Origin: Luteibacter mycovicinus
GTDB lineage: Bacteria > Pseudomonadota > Gammaproteobacteria > Xanthomonadales > Rhodanobacteraceae
DNA: 64,000 nt
NCBI RefSeq assembly: GCF_000745235.1
Contig: NZ_JQNL01000001.1
Span: forward strand, 124,001-188,000
Direction of reading: 5' to 3'
The notes under the pieces were generated by a model, which did not search any database, was not told the origin of the DNA, and saw only the letters and a list, made by a program, of their open reading frames with translations. Of this stretch, positions 9,012 through 20,626 are shown one piece after another (position 1 is the stretch's first letter; the number at the start of each line of letters is the position of its first letter). The position numbers and the translations under genes were made by a program.

Positions 9012-10652
9012 TCAGCTGAGAGCCTTGTCTACCATGGCCTGCGCCTCAGCCAGCACCTGCTGGAGGTGATCGTTGCCGCGAAAACTTTCGCCGTAGACCT
9101 TATAGATGTCCTCGGTGCCCGACGGACGGGCCGCGAACCATGCCTCCGCGGAAATCACCTTGATCCCGCCAATCGGCTGGCCGCCCGCCTGATTGACCAC
9201 CTCGACGATCGGATCGCCGGCGAGCGTCCTGGATTCGACCTGGTCCGGAGCGAGCTTCGACAGCTTCGCCTTCTGCGCGTGGGAGGCCGGCGCGTCGATG
9301 CGCGAATTGGCCGGATCACCCAGTTCGCCGGTGATACCCCGGTAGATCTCACCGGGATCCTTGCCCAGCCGCGCGGTCATCTCGCCGGCAAGCAACGCGG
9401 CGACGATGCCGTCCTTATCGGTCGACCAGGCCCCGCCGTCCTTCGACAGGAACGACGCGCCAGCGCTTTCCTCGCAGCCGAAGCCGAGACTGCCGTCGTA
9501 GAGTCCTGACACGAAGTACTTGAAGCCGACCGGCACTTCGCGCAGCGGGCGGCCCAGATGCGCGGCGATGCGGTCGAGCAGACCCGTGCTCACCGCTGTC
9601 TTGCCGACGGCCGCGTCCGCGCGCCAGCCCGGACGGTTCTGGAACAGATACCAGGCGGCGGCCGCCAGGTAGTGATTGGCCGGCAGCAGCCCCGTGCTGG
9701 GCGCGACCACGCCGTGGCGATCGTGGTCCGTGTCGCAGGCGAAGGCCACGTCGAACTTATCCTTCAGGCCGATCAGCCGCTGCATCGCATAGGCGGACGA
9801 TGGATCCATGCGGACACGGCCATCCCAGTCGAGCGACATGAAGGAGAAGGTCTTGTCGACGGTCTCACTGACCACGGTCAGGTCGAGCTTGTAACGCTCA
9901 CCGATGGCGCGCCAGTAGTGGACGCCGGCGCCACCCAGAGGGTCCACGCCCATCCGGACGCCCTTGTTCCGGATGATGTCCAGATCGAGCGCATTGCCCA
10001 GATCGGCCACGTAGCGTTCCAGGAAGTCGTATTCCTGCGTCGTCGACGCCTTCAGCGCCTGTGCGTACGGCTGCCGCTTCACTTCACGCAGGCCGCCCTC
10101 GATCAGCGCGTTGGCGCGGGCCGCGATCCAGGATGTCGCATCGGTATCGGCGGGCCCACCGTGCGGCGGGTTGTACTTGATGCCGCCGCTCTCGGGCGGG
10201 TTGTGCGACGGCGTGATGACGATGCCGTCGGCATGTCCGCTGTCGCGCCCATGGTTGAACACCAGGATAGCGTGCGAGACCGCGGGTGTCGGGGTGTATT
10301 CCCCACCGGCCGAGATGTAAGTCGGCACGCCGTTCGCGGCGAGCACTTCGAGCGTGCTCTCGAACGCCGGGGCGGACAGCGCGTGTGTATCGATGCCTAC
10401 GAACACAGGCCCGTCCACGCCTTCCTTACGGCGATACTCACAGATCGCCTGGACCACGGCCTGCACATGCCATGCGTTGAACGAACGATCGAACGAGGAG
10501 CCGCGGTGGCCGGACGTACCGAAGACGACGCGCTGCTCGGGTACCGACGGATCGGGTCGCAGGTCGTGATACGCGGCAAGCAGGGCGGCGACGTCGACCG
10601 GAGTGGTTTCCGTAGCGGGCTTTCCCGCCAGCGGGCTGATCTTGGCACTCAC
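9012..10652 (-). CDS. pgm: Phosphoglucomutase (alpha-D-glucose phosphate-specific)
   Basis: Interconverts glucose 1-phosphate and glucose 6-phosphate, linking glycolysis to UDP-glucose, glycogen and exopolysaccharide synthesis. The catalytic phosphoserine loop TPSHNPPESGG, the early FGTSGHRG motif, the metal loop DTDHDRHG and the sugar loop GCEESAGASF are all present. The start is GTG 10652, which gives 546 residues (the length of E. coli Pgm) and lies behind a good ribosome site (AAGGAG). An upstream in-frame ATG would add a 30-residue non-conserved tail. A perfect hairpin follows the stop. Confidence 0.96.
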   Translation of the reverse strand: MSAKISPLAGKPATETTPVDVAALLAAYHDLRPDPSVPEQRVVFGTSGHRGSSFDRSFNAWHVQAVVQAICEYRRKEGVDGPVFVGIDTHALSAPAFESTLEVLAANGVPTYISAGGEYTPTPAVSHAILVFNHGRDSGHADGIVITPSHNPPESGGIKYNPPHGGPADTDATSWIAARANALIEGGLREVKRQPYAQALKASTTQEYDFLERYVADLGNALDLDIIRNKGVRMGVDPLGGAGVHYWRAIGERYKLDLTVVSETVDKTFSFMSLDWDGRVRMDPSSAYAMQRLIGLKDKFDVAFACDTDHDRHGVVAPSTGLLPANHYLAAAAWYLFQNRPGWRADAAVGKTAVSTGLLDRIAAHLGRPLREVPVGFKYFVSGLYDGSLGFGCEESAGASFLSKDGGAWSTDKDGIVAALLAGEMTARLGKDPGEIYRGITGELGDPANSRIDAPASHAQKAKLSKLAPDQVESRTLAGDPIVEVVNQAGGQPIGGIKVISAEAWFAARPSGTEDIYKVYGESFRGNDHLQQVLAEAQAMVDKALS

Positions 10653-10756
10653 CGATAGCTCTCCTTGGGCGGTGCCGTCAGGGCACCGGACCGGGGCATT
10701 GTAGGCATGCCGCCTGAATGGCGTTGTCAAACCGGTGTGCACTTTTGAGATTTTTT

Positions 10757-11449
10757 CTATGTCCGGCGCGGTCGCCTGCGACTATCTTGTTTGCCATCGC
10801 TCTCATCGGCCGGCGGTAACCGCAGCCGGTCGATGTATTCGAAGATCTCAGCATCCGTGTCCAGCCGCAGCTTGCGCATGGCATTCGTCTTCTGCTGGCT
10901 CACGGTCGAAAGACCACGGCCCGTGGCGCGGGCGATGTCGGTCACGCTGTTACCCGCGGCGAACAACCGCAGGATCTCCAGCTCCCTCGGCGACAGGTCC
11001 GCCAGGGTGCCCTTGCCCACCGGCTCGCCCTGCGGCGTAACGATCATCTCGCGAACGGAGGCACCCAGGTACACATGGTTGGACACGATCTGCGCCAATG
11101 CCTCGGGAATTTCCCGGGTGTCGCCCGACTTCCCGATCAGTCCGCGGACGCCCGTACCGAGAATCTCGCGATACAGCGCGGGATTGGCCAGCGTGGTGAT
11201 CACCATGATCGGCAATGGCGGATAGAGCTTCCGCACTTCCGTAAGCAGCGCGAGCCCGTCCCGTCCGGGCTCCGGCATGCTGAAATCGGTAATCAGCGCA
11301 TCGCAAGGCTGCGCGGCGAGCGCAGCCAGCAGTTCATCGGGCGATTGCGCCTCGCCGACCACGTCGGCAAGGCCGTCCTTGGTCAGGGCCAGGCTGATGC
11401 CCTTGAGAACGACGGGATGATCATCCGCAAGAATGACGCGGTGAACCAT
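10757..11449 (-). CDS. RcsB-like LuxR-family response regulator
   Basis: Response regulator of 230 residues with a receiver domain and a LuxR-type helix-turn-helix. ILADDHPVVLKG gives the acidic pocket, Asp55 in ITDFSMPEPGRDG is the phospho-acceptor, and IGKSGD supplies the conserved Lys. The output domain (LSPRELEILRLFAAGNSVTD onwards) is typical of NarL/FixJ regulators, and the insertion in SMPEPGRDG recalls RcsB/BvgA-type proteins. No full kinase is adjacent; instead it is divergent, 27 bases apart, from a protein with a degenerate ATPase and an Hpt domain, a likely phosphotransfer partner. Pathway unknown. Confidence 0.9.
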   Translation of the reverse strand: MVHRVILADDHPVVLKGISLALTKDGLADVVGEAQSPDELLAALAAQPCDALITDFSMPEPGRDGLALLTEVRKLYPPLPIMVITTLANPALYREILGTGVRGLIGKSGDTREIPEALAQIVSNHVYLGASVREMIVTPQGEPVGKGTLADLSPRELEILRLFAAGNSVTDIARATGRGLSTVSQQKTNAMRKLRLDTDAEIFEYIDRLRLPPADESDGKQDSRRRPRRT

Positions 11450-11476
11450 GAGTAATCCTTTCTCCGTAGCCAGTCC

Positions 11477-12331
11477 GTGCGGCGGGGCGCAGAGTTGAGC
11501 ACATCGCCGCCGGCATCGCCACTACGAATGCGCCTGCGCGCGCGAGTTCACGCATGGCGCGAACGCATCGCCCGGGCCTGCGTCCGCATGGGTGCGAGCG
11601 CTGACCTGCCCGACCTGCTGACGCGCGTAAGCCACTACTACACGGGCCTCGCCCGGCAGCGCGGCGGCACGCTTCAGCTCGAGCTGGACGCCGCCCTGGC
11701 GCCCGATCTCGTGGGTCCTTACGCAGCGCTCGGTGACGTCCTCTGCCTGCTGCTCGACCGCGCCTTCGCCGTCACCGTCCATGCACATGTCGCGCTGCAG
11801 GTCGATGTCGTCGGCGATGTGCCGGACGGCCAGCTGGTCCACATCACGGTGGCCGATCCCGGCGAGACGCTCGACGACTGTCCAGGCCTGGACACTGCCG
11901 CCCGGCTGATCGCCTCGCTCGATGGCGTCCTGCACAGGGAGTGCGCGCCGGATCGGGGTACACGGGTCATCATCGAGGTCACGCTGACCTTGCCACGCCA
12001 TCCTCCGCGCATCGACATCGAGACCCTGCGGACCACGCTCGGAGGCACCCATGCGCTGCGCGAAGTGATCTCGGCACTGGATCGCTCACTCAGCCGCGAT
12101 CTTTCCGAACTCGACGTCCTGCTCGCCCAGCCCGGCATCGCCGATCTGCAGGCCTGGCTGCACCGGGTCTCCGGTGCGCTTGGTATGGCCGAGGCCACCG
12201 ACCTCGCGCGCCTGGGACTCACGCTGGAGCGCCGCCTGGCGGAAGAACGGGATGCCAGCGTCGACGCGGCGATCCGGCGCTTCGGGGAAGACGCCGCGCA
12301 TGCGCTTCAGGTGCTGCGCAAACACAGCTGA
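11477..12331 (+). CDS. Degenerate kinase-ATPase plus Hpt phosphotransfer protein
   Basis: Soluble protein of 284 residues from GTG 11477 (267 from ATG 11528; neither has a clear ribosome site). Residues about 80-172 look like a histidine-kinase ATPase domain: ITVADPGETLDD sits where the G1 box would be and DRGTRVIIEVTL like the G2 box, but the N-box Asn is lost (LLLDRAFAVT). A four-helix Hpt-like domain follows, with candidate phospho-His229 in AWLHRVSGALGM. There is no sensor and no dimerisation His. It therefore looks like a phosphorelay intermediate or anti-kinase rather than an active kinase. Divergent from the RcsB-like regulator, its probable partner. Confidence 0.65.
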   Translation: MRRGAELSTSPPASPLRMRLRARVHAWRERIARACVRMGASADLPDLLTRVSHYYTGLARQRGGTLQLELDAALAPDLVGPYAALGDVLCLLLDRAFAVTVHAHVALQVDVVGDVPDGQLVHITVADPGETLDDCPGLDTAARLIASLDGVLHRECAPDRGTRVIIEVTLTLPRHPPRIDIETLRTTLGGTHALREVISALDRSLSRDLSELDVLLAQPGIADLQAWLHRVSGALGMAEATDLARLGLTLERRLAEERDASVDAAIRRFGEDAAHALQVLRKHS

Positions 12332-12356
12332 GCGATCGGCTATAGTGCCCGGCACT

Positions 12357-14262
<1,906 letters not shown>

Positions 14263-14321
14263 GAGAGGCGATCCGTCGGTGCCGGAGATCAGGACGTAGG
14301 GGCGGCAACAGTTCGTACATC

Positions 14322-14882
14322 TTAGCGCCCGGCACTTGTCCGACAAGCCATCCGGGCCGCGACACGTCTGAAAATGCCGGGCTGACCCAGCGACCGCGAC
14401 AGAACGATCGCCCCCTGAATGCCAGCGACCGCATCTTCCGCCATCTCGCGCGCCATGACCCGGGGCTGTCCCAGCCGACCAAGGCATTCGCTCAGAGCAT
14501 CGATCCAACAGACAAAATAGTTCTTCACCGCCATCGCGAAGCGGTCGCGTGTCTCATCCAGGGCGAATGCCCCGACCAGACACACGCGTCGTCCTGAATC
14601 GAAATAGGTATCCACGGCTTTCCACATCCCTTCGATCGCCACATCAGGCTCGGCGTCACGCAACGGCTTGAAGATGTGTTCATTGAACCAGGCATCGATA
14701 TCCGCAAGAACGGCCGCCGCCATCTCTTCCTTCCCACCGGGAAAAAAGTGATAGAGGCTTCCTTTGCCCAGCCCGGTACGCTCGGTGATACGGCTCATCG
14801 TCGCCCCGTCGTAGCCGAGTTCCCGAAACGCCTCGGCCAGCAGCGGGATGATCTCCGCACGCTCGTAGACCTCGCGAGCCAT
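14322..14882 (-). CDS. TetR-family transcriptional regulator
   Basis: Repressor-type protein of 186 residues. The N-terminal helix-turn-helix is clear (LGYDGATMSRITERTGLGKG then SLYHFFPGGKEEM); the C-terminal two thirds is the ligand-binding, dimerising part. It starts five bases after the stop of the DUF1348 gene upstream, so the two form an operon. A 16-base palindrome (15381-15396) just before that operon is a strong candidate for its own operator, implying autorepression released by an unknown small ligand. Confidence 0.92.
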   Translation of the reverse strand: MAREVYERAEIIPLLAEAFRELGYDGATMSRITERTGLGKGSLYHFFPGGKEEMAAAVLADIDAWFNEHIFKPLRDAEPDVAIEGMWKAVDTYFDSGRRVCLVGAFALDETRDRFAMAVKNYFVCWIDALSECLGRLGQPRVMAREMAEDAVAGIQGAIVLSRSLGQPGIFRRVAARMACRTSAGR

Positions 14883-14887
14883 CGCGC

Positions 14888-15349
14888 TCAAAGTCCCAGA
14901 TCGGAGAGTCCCGGATGATCGTCCGGACGACGCCCCTGCGGCCAGTGGAACTTGCGATCGGACTCGGCGACAGGCAGATCGTTGATGCAGGCGTAACGGC
15001 GCTCCATCTCGCCCTCCGCGCTGAATTCCCAGTTCTCGTTGCCGTATGAGCGGTACCACTGACCGCTGTCGTCGTGCCATTCATAGGCGAAACGGACGGC
15101 GATACGGTTGCCGTCGAAGGCCCAGAGCTCCTTGATCAGACGGTAGTCGTGCTCCTTCTCCCATTTGCGGGTGAGGAAGGCGACGATCGCCTCGCGGCCA
15201 TGGACGAACTCGGCGCGGTTACGCCACTGGCTGTCGCGGGTGTATGCCAGCGCGACCTTCGCCGGGTCGCGGCTGTTCCAGCCGTCTTCGGCCATGCGGA
15301 CCTTCTGAACGGCGGTAGCGTGCGTGAAGGGAGGGAACGGAGCGGCCAC
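14888..15349 (-). CDS. DUF1348 (NTF2/SnoaL-like) family protein
   Basis: Small alpha+beta barrel protein of 153 residues of the DUF1348 branch of the NTF2/SnoaL superfamily, recognisable from [20 protein letters not shown] and the tryptophan-rich [20 protein letters not shown] segment. The family has no established reaction. The start is GTG 15349, seven bases after AGGA; longer frames lack a ribosome site. It is first in an operon with the TetR gene, a frequent pairing, and is probably controlled by it through the palindrome at 15381-15396. Confidence 0.87.
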   Translation of the reverse strand: MAAPFPPFTHATAVQKVRMAEDGWNSRDPAKVALAYTRDSQWRNRAEFVHGREAIVAFLTRKWEKEHDYRLIKELWAFDGNRIAVRFAYEWHDDSGQWYRSYGNENWEFSAEGEMERRYACINDLPVAESDRKFHWPQGRRPDDHPGLSDLGL

Positions 15350-15380
15350 GATCGGATTCCTGTGTCGATGGAGGTCGCAG

Positions 15381-15396
15381 TGTACCGATTGGTACA
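15381..15396 (-). promoter_or_regulatory. TetR operator candidate
   Basis: TGTACCGATTGGTACA: arms TGTACC and GGTACA separated by four bases, 31 bases upstream of the DUF1348 GTG start. Size, symmetry and location match operators of TetR/AcrR-type repressors, here most likely the regulator at 14322-14882. No other gene starts nearby. Confidence 0.7.
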
Positions 15397-15410
15397 GAGA
15401 TTCGCCTGAA

Positions 15411-15441
15411 CGAAAATGCCGCAGGGGTCGACCCTGCGGCA
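15411..15441 (-). terminator. Intrinsic terminator after the Old Yellow Enzyme gene
   Basis: On the minus strand TGCCGCAGGG and CCCTGCGGCA (15441-15432 and 15426-15417) form a perfect 10-bp stem with a 5-base loop followed by TTTT, 31 bases after the oxidoreductase stop. Typical rho-independent terminator isolating it from the DUF1348 operon. Confidence 0.82.
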
Positions 15442-15472
15442 CGTCGGACCGGCGCTGCTTGCCAGCGATAAC

Positions 15473-16636
<1,164 letters not shown>

Positions 16637-16893
16637 GAGTGGCTCCGGAAAAAGGGTCGGGATGGCTCCCGACATGGTGATCAGCAGGGGAATCGGCAAG
16701 CACGCGAGCGAATGAGAGTCATGCGGCACATTCAGTCGCTCAGTTCATCAATATAGTTCGATCGGCAGGCCACATGGCTTGGATGATCGTGAGCTGCCGT
16801 GGTCAGGACGTAATATGAAAGCTGGTTGCCCGGGCCACAAGGCGTCCTGCGGACCGACACCCGTTCCTTGAATTCACGAATAGAGGTTTCTTC

Positions 16894-17808
16894 ATGGATA
16901 ACCGCGCCGGTGAAATGGAAGCGTTCATGCGCGTCGTGCAGGCCGGCAGTTTCGCCGGCGCCGCCCGCGCCGCAGGCCTCTCACCGTCGGCGATCAGCAA
17001 GCTGGTCGCACGTCTCGAGGCGCGTCTGGGCACCCGCCTGATCGTACGCACCACCCGCACGCTGCAGCTCACGCCTGAAGGCGAGGTCTATCACGCGCGC
17101 GCCTTGCGCGTGCTGGCCGATATCGATGAAGCGGAGCGCCTGGTCGCCCATGGCGCCCGGTCGACGCCCTCCGGGCGGCTCAGAGTCAGTGCCTCGGTGT
17201 CGTTCGGCGTGCGCAAGGTGGTGCCACTGGTGCCCGACTTTCTCGCCCTGTACCCGCGCGTCGAACTGGACCTGTCGCTGAGCGACAGCATCGTGGACCT
17301 GGTGGACGATCGTGCCGACGTCGCCATCCGCGTCGGCACCCTGCCCGACTCCGGCCTCAAGGCCCGCAAGATCGGCGAGGCCGGGTTCGTCGTCTTCGCT
17401 TCCCCGGCCTATCTGAAAAGCCATGGCGTACCCACCACGCCGGACGACCTGGCCTCACATAACTGCCTGGCCTTCAACCTCGGTCCGGCGTTTACCTCGT
17501 GGCCCTTCCTGGACCCCGCTACGGGACAGGTACGTCAGGTGCCCATCGGCGGCAATTTTCGCGCGAACAACGGGGAGACGATGCGGCGCATGGCGATGGA
17601 AGGCGTGGGCATCGCCCGCCTGTCGAGTTACCACGTCGAGCGCGACATCGCCGAAGGGCGGCTGATATCGATCCTCGACGCGTTCGCTACGGGCGAACGC
17701 CAGGCCACGCACGCCGTATTCGTGGGACATCCGCACCTGGCATCGCGCATCCGGGCCTTCGTGGATTTCCTGGTCGAGCGGGTTCCGATGGGCGAACAGG
17801 CCGCCTGA
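16894..17808 (+). CDS. LysR-family transcriptional regulator
   Basis: 304 residues with an N-terminal winged helix-turn-helix (FMRVVQAGSFAGAARAAGLS, then PSAISKLVARLEARLGTRL) and a type-2 periplasmic-binding-like effector domain. It belongs to the short-form, AaeR/CrgA-like group in which regulators commonly sense aromatic or electrophilic compounds. Divergent from the Old Yellow Enzyme gene with 257 bases between the starts, so it most likely activates that gene in response to a reactive or aromatic effector. I could not pin down a T-N11-A box with confidence in the gap. Confidence 0.92.
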   Translation: MDNRAGEMEAFMRVVQAGSFAGAARAAGLSPSAISKLVARLEARLGTRLIVRTTRTLQLTPEGEVYHARALRVLADIDEAERLVAHGARSTPSGRLRVSASVSFGVRKVVPLVPDFLALYPRVELDLSLSDSIVDLVDDRADVAIRVGTLPDSGLKARKIGEAGFVVFASPAYLKSHGVPTTPDDLASHNCLAFNLGPAFTSWPFLDPATGQVRQVPIGGNFRANNGETMRRMAMEGVGIARLSSYHVERDIAEGRLISILDAFATGERQATHAVFVGHPHLASRIRAFVDFLVERVPMGEQAA

Positions 17809-17858
17809 GCGATCGAAGCGGATACGTCACGGGCATCGCCTATCGCACCGACGCGCTT

Positions 17859-18749
17859 CTACGCGTCTCTGAATTGCGTCGGCGGCATGCCCACATGACG
17901 CGCGAAGGCGACGCTGAACGCGCTCGCCGAGCTATAGCCGACACGCCCGGCGACGGTAGCCACGCCCATGTCTTTCCCACGCAGCAGCCGCCTGGCCAGA
18001 GCCATACGCCACGACAGCAGGTATTCCATGGGAGCCACACCCACGGCGCGGCTGAAGCGCTCGAAAAACACCGAGCGAGACAGCGCCGCGATCTTCGCAA
18101 GTTCCACGACGGTCCAGGGCTTCTCCGGACTTGCGTGCATCTGCCGGAGCGCGAGGGCCAGGCGTGCATCGGTCAGTCCCCGTACCAACCCGGGCGACGC
18201 CGCCGTACCGGTCGATCGCAATGCCTCGATGAAAAGCAGTTCCAGCAAATGAGCGAGTACGACATCACGCGCCGGCCGTTGCGCGCGCGATTCATCGCGC
18301 AGGAGTTCGACCAGCGTAGCGAGGCGACGCTCGCCACGCACCAGCACGATCCGGGGAAGCAGCGAGACGAGCAGATCGGCGTCCGGCGAGCCGAACGCAC
18401 AGTGACCGATCAGGTATTCCACATCCGCCGGCGCGTCGATGGTTCCGAGACGGAACCGGCCATCGGGCATGGCCGCGGGCAAGCTATCCGGCGCGTCGTC
18501 CGGCACTTCCACCAGGCCCGACATGGTGAAGTCGAGGGCTTCGGGAATCAGGATGAAGTCGCCTGCCTCGAGCGTGATCGGCGCCTCTCCGTTCGTCTGC
18601 ATCCGGCTGGACCCATCGAGGATGACGCAATAAAACGGCTGCCCCGCTTCTTTCCGGCGAACGCGCCAGGGCCCCGCCGCGCTGACTGCCTTCGAAAACG
18701 TCGGCTTCGGCTGTAGCAAGGTGACGACATCGGCGAGCGGATCGACCAC
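17859..18749 (-). CDS. AraC-family regulator with N-terminal cupin
   Basis: 296 residues. The N-terminal 180 residues are a cupin sensor (VILDGSSRMQTNGEAPITLE then AGDFILIPEALDFTMSG), and the C-terminal 100 carry two AraC helix-turn-helices (WTVVELAKIAALSRSVFFER and VATVAGRVGYSSASAFSVAF). This layout fits AraC regulators next to short-chain dehydrogenases. It is divergent from such a gene at 18848, with 98 bases between them, and probably controls it. Effector unknown. Confidence 0.92.
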   Translation of the reverse strand: MVDPLADVVTLLQPKPTFSKAVSAAGPWRVRRKEAGQPFYCVILDGSSRMQTNGEAPITLEAGDFILIPEALDFTMSGLVEVPDDAPDSLPAAMPDGRFRLGTIDAPADVEYLIGHCAFGSPDADLLVSLLPRIVLVRGERRLATLVELLRDESRAQRPARDVVLAHLLELLFIEALRSTGTAASPGLVRGLTDARLALALRQMHASPEKPWTVVELAKIAALSRSVFFERFSRAVGVAPMEYLLSWRMALARRLLRGKDMGVATVAGRVGYSSASAFSVAFARHVGMPPTQFRDA

Positions 18750-18847
18750 GACCGGACTCCTACGAACGATAATGGGACGAATGATTGTAGCAAGTCCGGA
18801 TGCCGGGCCGTATCGTGACTCTCCTGCACACCCACCCAGGAGATCCC

Positions 18848-19591
18848 ATGAAAACCGTCCTGATCACCGGCTGCTCGTCCGGCTTCGGCCTCGAGATCGC
18901 CCGCTACTTCCTCGACCGCGACTGGCATGTCGTCGCCACCATGCGCACGCCACGCGAAGACGTCCTGCCCCGCTCCGACCGCCTGCGAGTAATCGCACTC
19001 GACGTCACCGATCCGGCCAGCATCCGCCGGGCCCTGGCGGGCGCCGGCCCGATCGACGTTCTGGTCAACAATGCGGGGATCGGCATGCTGAACGCGCTGG
19101 AGGGCACGCCAATGGACGTCGCCCGCGACGTCTTCGAGACCAATACGCTCGGCACCATCGCCGTGACGCAGGCTTTCGTTCCGCAGATGCGCGAGCGCAA
19201 GGACGGCGTGATCGTCAATGTGACCTCGACCGTGACGCTCCGCCCCCTGCATCTGCTGTCCGTCTATACGGCGAGCAAGGCCGCGGTGAATGCCTTCTCC
19301 GATTCGCTGGCGCTCGAACTGGAGCAGTTCAACGTACGTGTTCGTGTCGTGCTGCCGGGCCGCGCGCCTGACACGCGGTTCGGCGAGAACGCCCAGCCAC
19401 GCATGGCGGCGGGTTTTCCCGAGCCGTACGCGGAACTGGCGAAGAACGTATTCGCCAGCTGGCAAGGCAATCATCCCATCACGCGGTCGGTGCAGGTCGC
19501 CGAGGCGGTATGGCTTGCGGCGAACGATGCGGGAAGTCCGTCACATATTCCTGCTGGCGATGATGCGGTGGCGCTGGCTGCAACTGACTGA
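18848..19591 (+). CDS. SDR-family oxidoreductase
   Basis: Short-chain dehydrogenase of 247 residues with TGCSSGFG (cofactor, residues 7-14), NNAG, and YTASK (catalytic Tyr and Lys). The TGCSSGFG variant is common in retinol/steroid-dehydrogenase-like SDRs of proteobacteria. ATG 18848 follows GGAG at the right distance. Divergent from and likely regulated by the AraC gene. The next 270 bases have no gene and include an AT-rich inverted repeat. Substrate not deducible. Confidence 0.9.
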   Translation: MKTVLITGCSSGFGLEIARYFLDRDWHVVATMRTPREDVLPRSDRLRVIALDVTDPASIRRALAGAGPIDVLVNNAGIGMLNALEGTPMDVARDVFETNTLGTIAVTQAFVPQMRERKDGVIVNVTSTVTLRPLHLLSVYTASKAAVNAFSDSLALELEQFNVRVRVVLPGRAPDTRFGENAQPRMAAGFPEPYAELAKNVFASWQGNHPITRSVQVAEAVWLAANDAGSPSHIPAGDDAVALAATD

Positions 19592-19615
19592 TCCGAGGTT
19601 CGCGACCACAGTTAT

Positions 19616-19678
19616 CTGATATACGAATATTCGCCATTTATTTGAATTAAAGATAAATTGTATTTATTCGGATATCAG
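19616..19678. repeat. AT-rich inverted repeat at the edge of an accessory block
   Basis: Arms CTGATATACGAATA (19616-19629) and TATTCGGATATCAG (19665-19678) are inverted copies with one mismatch, flanking a 35-base AT-rich spacer. The stretch 19611-19680 is far richer in A+T than anything nearby. It may be a terminator or operator, or the footprint of a lost mobile element. The rest of the gap (19679-19862) has no convincing gene; a short minus-strand frame ending at the right arm could be a relic. Confidence 0.55.
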
Positions 19679-19862
19679 GCCAGTCGCGCGTGTCCCATCT
19701 GGAACAGCACGCCGACCAACTCAGCGTGGCTCAGCTGCTGGCATGTTCCACCGCGTCTCCCGCCGGGAATGCGCCTGCGGTGATCTGACCGAAGGTGAAG
19801 CATCACGCCTGCAGCTCAGGTGTCGCAAGCGCCGCCCGGCTTGGATCATTCTTCGGGATCGG

Positions 19863-20210
19863 CTAGTCGAGCGAAGCGTCGATGCGCAGGATCAGTCCCC
19901 GGGCGTCGACCGAAATCTCCAACAGGCCGGTCTCGCGACCAAAATCCCCGGTGAAATCGACCCGCACGCGCGCCCGGTTGTCGTCGAGGAACTTGATCGA
20001 CACGAACTTTGTCACCGTGTGATAGCCGATGAAATACTCTTCGATATAGCGCCGGATGCCAGCGTGGCCGTCGAAGCGATGGCCGGTGGACGGGTCGTCG
20101 ATCACCGCATCCGCTGTGAACAAGGCCAATGTCTTTTTCACGTCGAAGGCGTTGGTCGCAGCGATGAGGGCATTCGCGATCCTTCGTAGGTTTGCGGTCT
20201 GCTGAGTCAT
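19863..20210 (-). CDS. NTF2-like (SnoaL-type) protein
   Basis: 115-residue protein of the nuclear transport factor 2 superfamily: an N-terminal helix pair with AANAFDVKKTLALFTADAVI, the central DDPSTGHRFDGHAGIRRYIE and a beta-sheet half ending IDASLD. Members are small enzymes or binding proteins with varied substrates. ATG 20210 lies four bases after the stop of the VOC gene, so it is third in the operon SDR-VOC-NTF2. Codon use includes more A/T-ending codons than flanking housekeeping genes, consistent with acquired DNA. Confidence 0.82.
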   Translation of the reverse strand: MTQQTANLRRIANALIAATNAFDVKKTLALFTADAVIDDPSTGHRFDGHAGIRRYIEEYFIGYHTVTKFVSIKFLDDNRARVRVDFTGDFGRETGLLEISVDARGLILRIDASLD

Positions 20211-20214
20211 CCCA

Positions 20215-20616
20215 TCAGGCCCCGTGTTGCCAGCTCTTGTAGACAAACTCCAGGCTGTAGCCATCCAGGTCCCTGACCTGCGCAGCGTAGTAGCGGGGAT
20301 CGTAGTGAAGCTGCGGCCCGGGCGCATGGATCTCGGTCGCACCGGCGGCCAGGGCCTTCGCGAAGGCGGCATTCACCACGTCTTCGGAATCCGCAATGAA
20401 GCCAATGTGCACGGCACCGGGCGCCGCAACGCCTTGCCGTAGCCAAAACGACATGCGGCCTTTTGCGCCGAAACCCTTCAGGTCGGGATGGCCCACCGGG
20501 CCGTCCTTCCCGTCATAGTCGAGCCGGCTGGTGATTCCGAGGATGGGAAGCACTGTCTCGTAGAAGGCAACCGAGCGATCGGTGTCCCCCACGGTAAGAA
20601 AGATGTGATCGATCAT
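20215..20616 (-). CDS. VOC-family (glyoxalase/dioxygenase fold) protein
   Basis: 133 residues with a paired beta-alpha-beta-beta-beta VOC fold. MIDHIFLTVGDTDRSVAFYE is the usual opening and RDLDGYSLEFVYK the usual closing segment with a metal-type Glu. A lactoylglutathione-lyase-like protein, possibly a detoxification or resistance enzyme, but the substrate is open. ATG 20616 begins the conserved fold. It sits 10 bases after the SDR stop and four bases before the NTF2-like gene, so the three are cotranscribed. Confidence 0.87.
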   Translation of the reverse strand: MIDHIFLTVGDTDRSVAFYETVLPILGITSRLDYDGKDGPVGHPDLKGFGAKGRMSFWLRQGVAAPGAVHIGFIADSEDVVNAAFAKALAAGATEIHAPGPQLHYDPRYYAAQVRDLDGYSLEFVYKSWQHGA

Positions 20617-20626
20617 GGGATGGCCC

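Noticed and set aside
7224..9509. Very long plus-strand open frame of over 700 codons
   Set aside because: It runs antisense to the chemoreceptor and pgm, is rich in Arg, His and Asp as expected from antisense GC-rich codons, and has no domain; a shadow of the real genes.
19743..20189. Plus-strand open frame left of the accessory operon
   Set aside because: Mostly antisense to the NTF2-like gene, with no recognisable domain.
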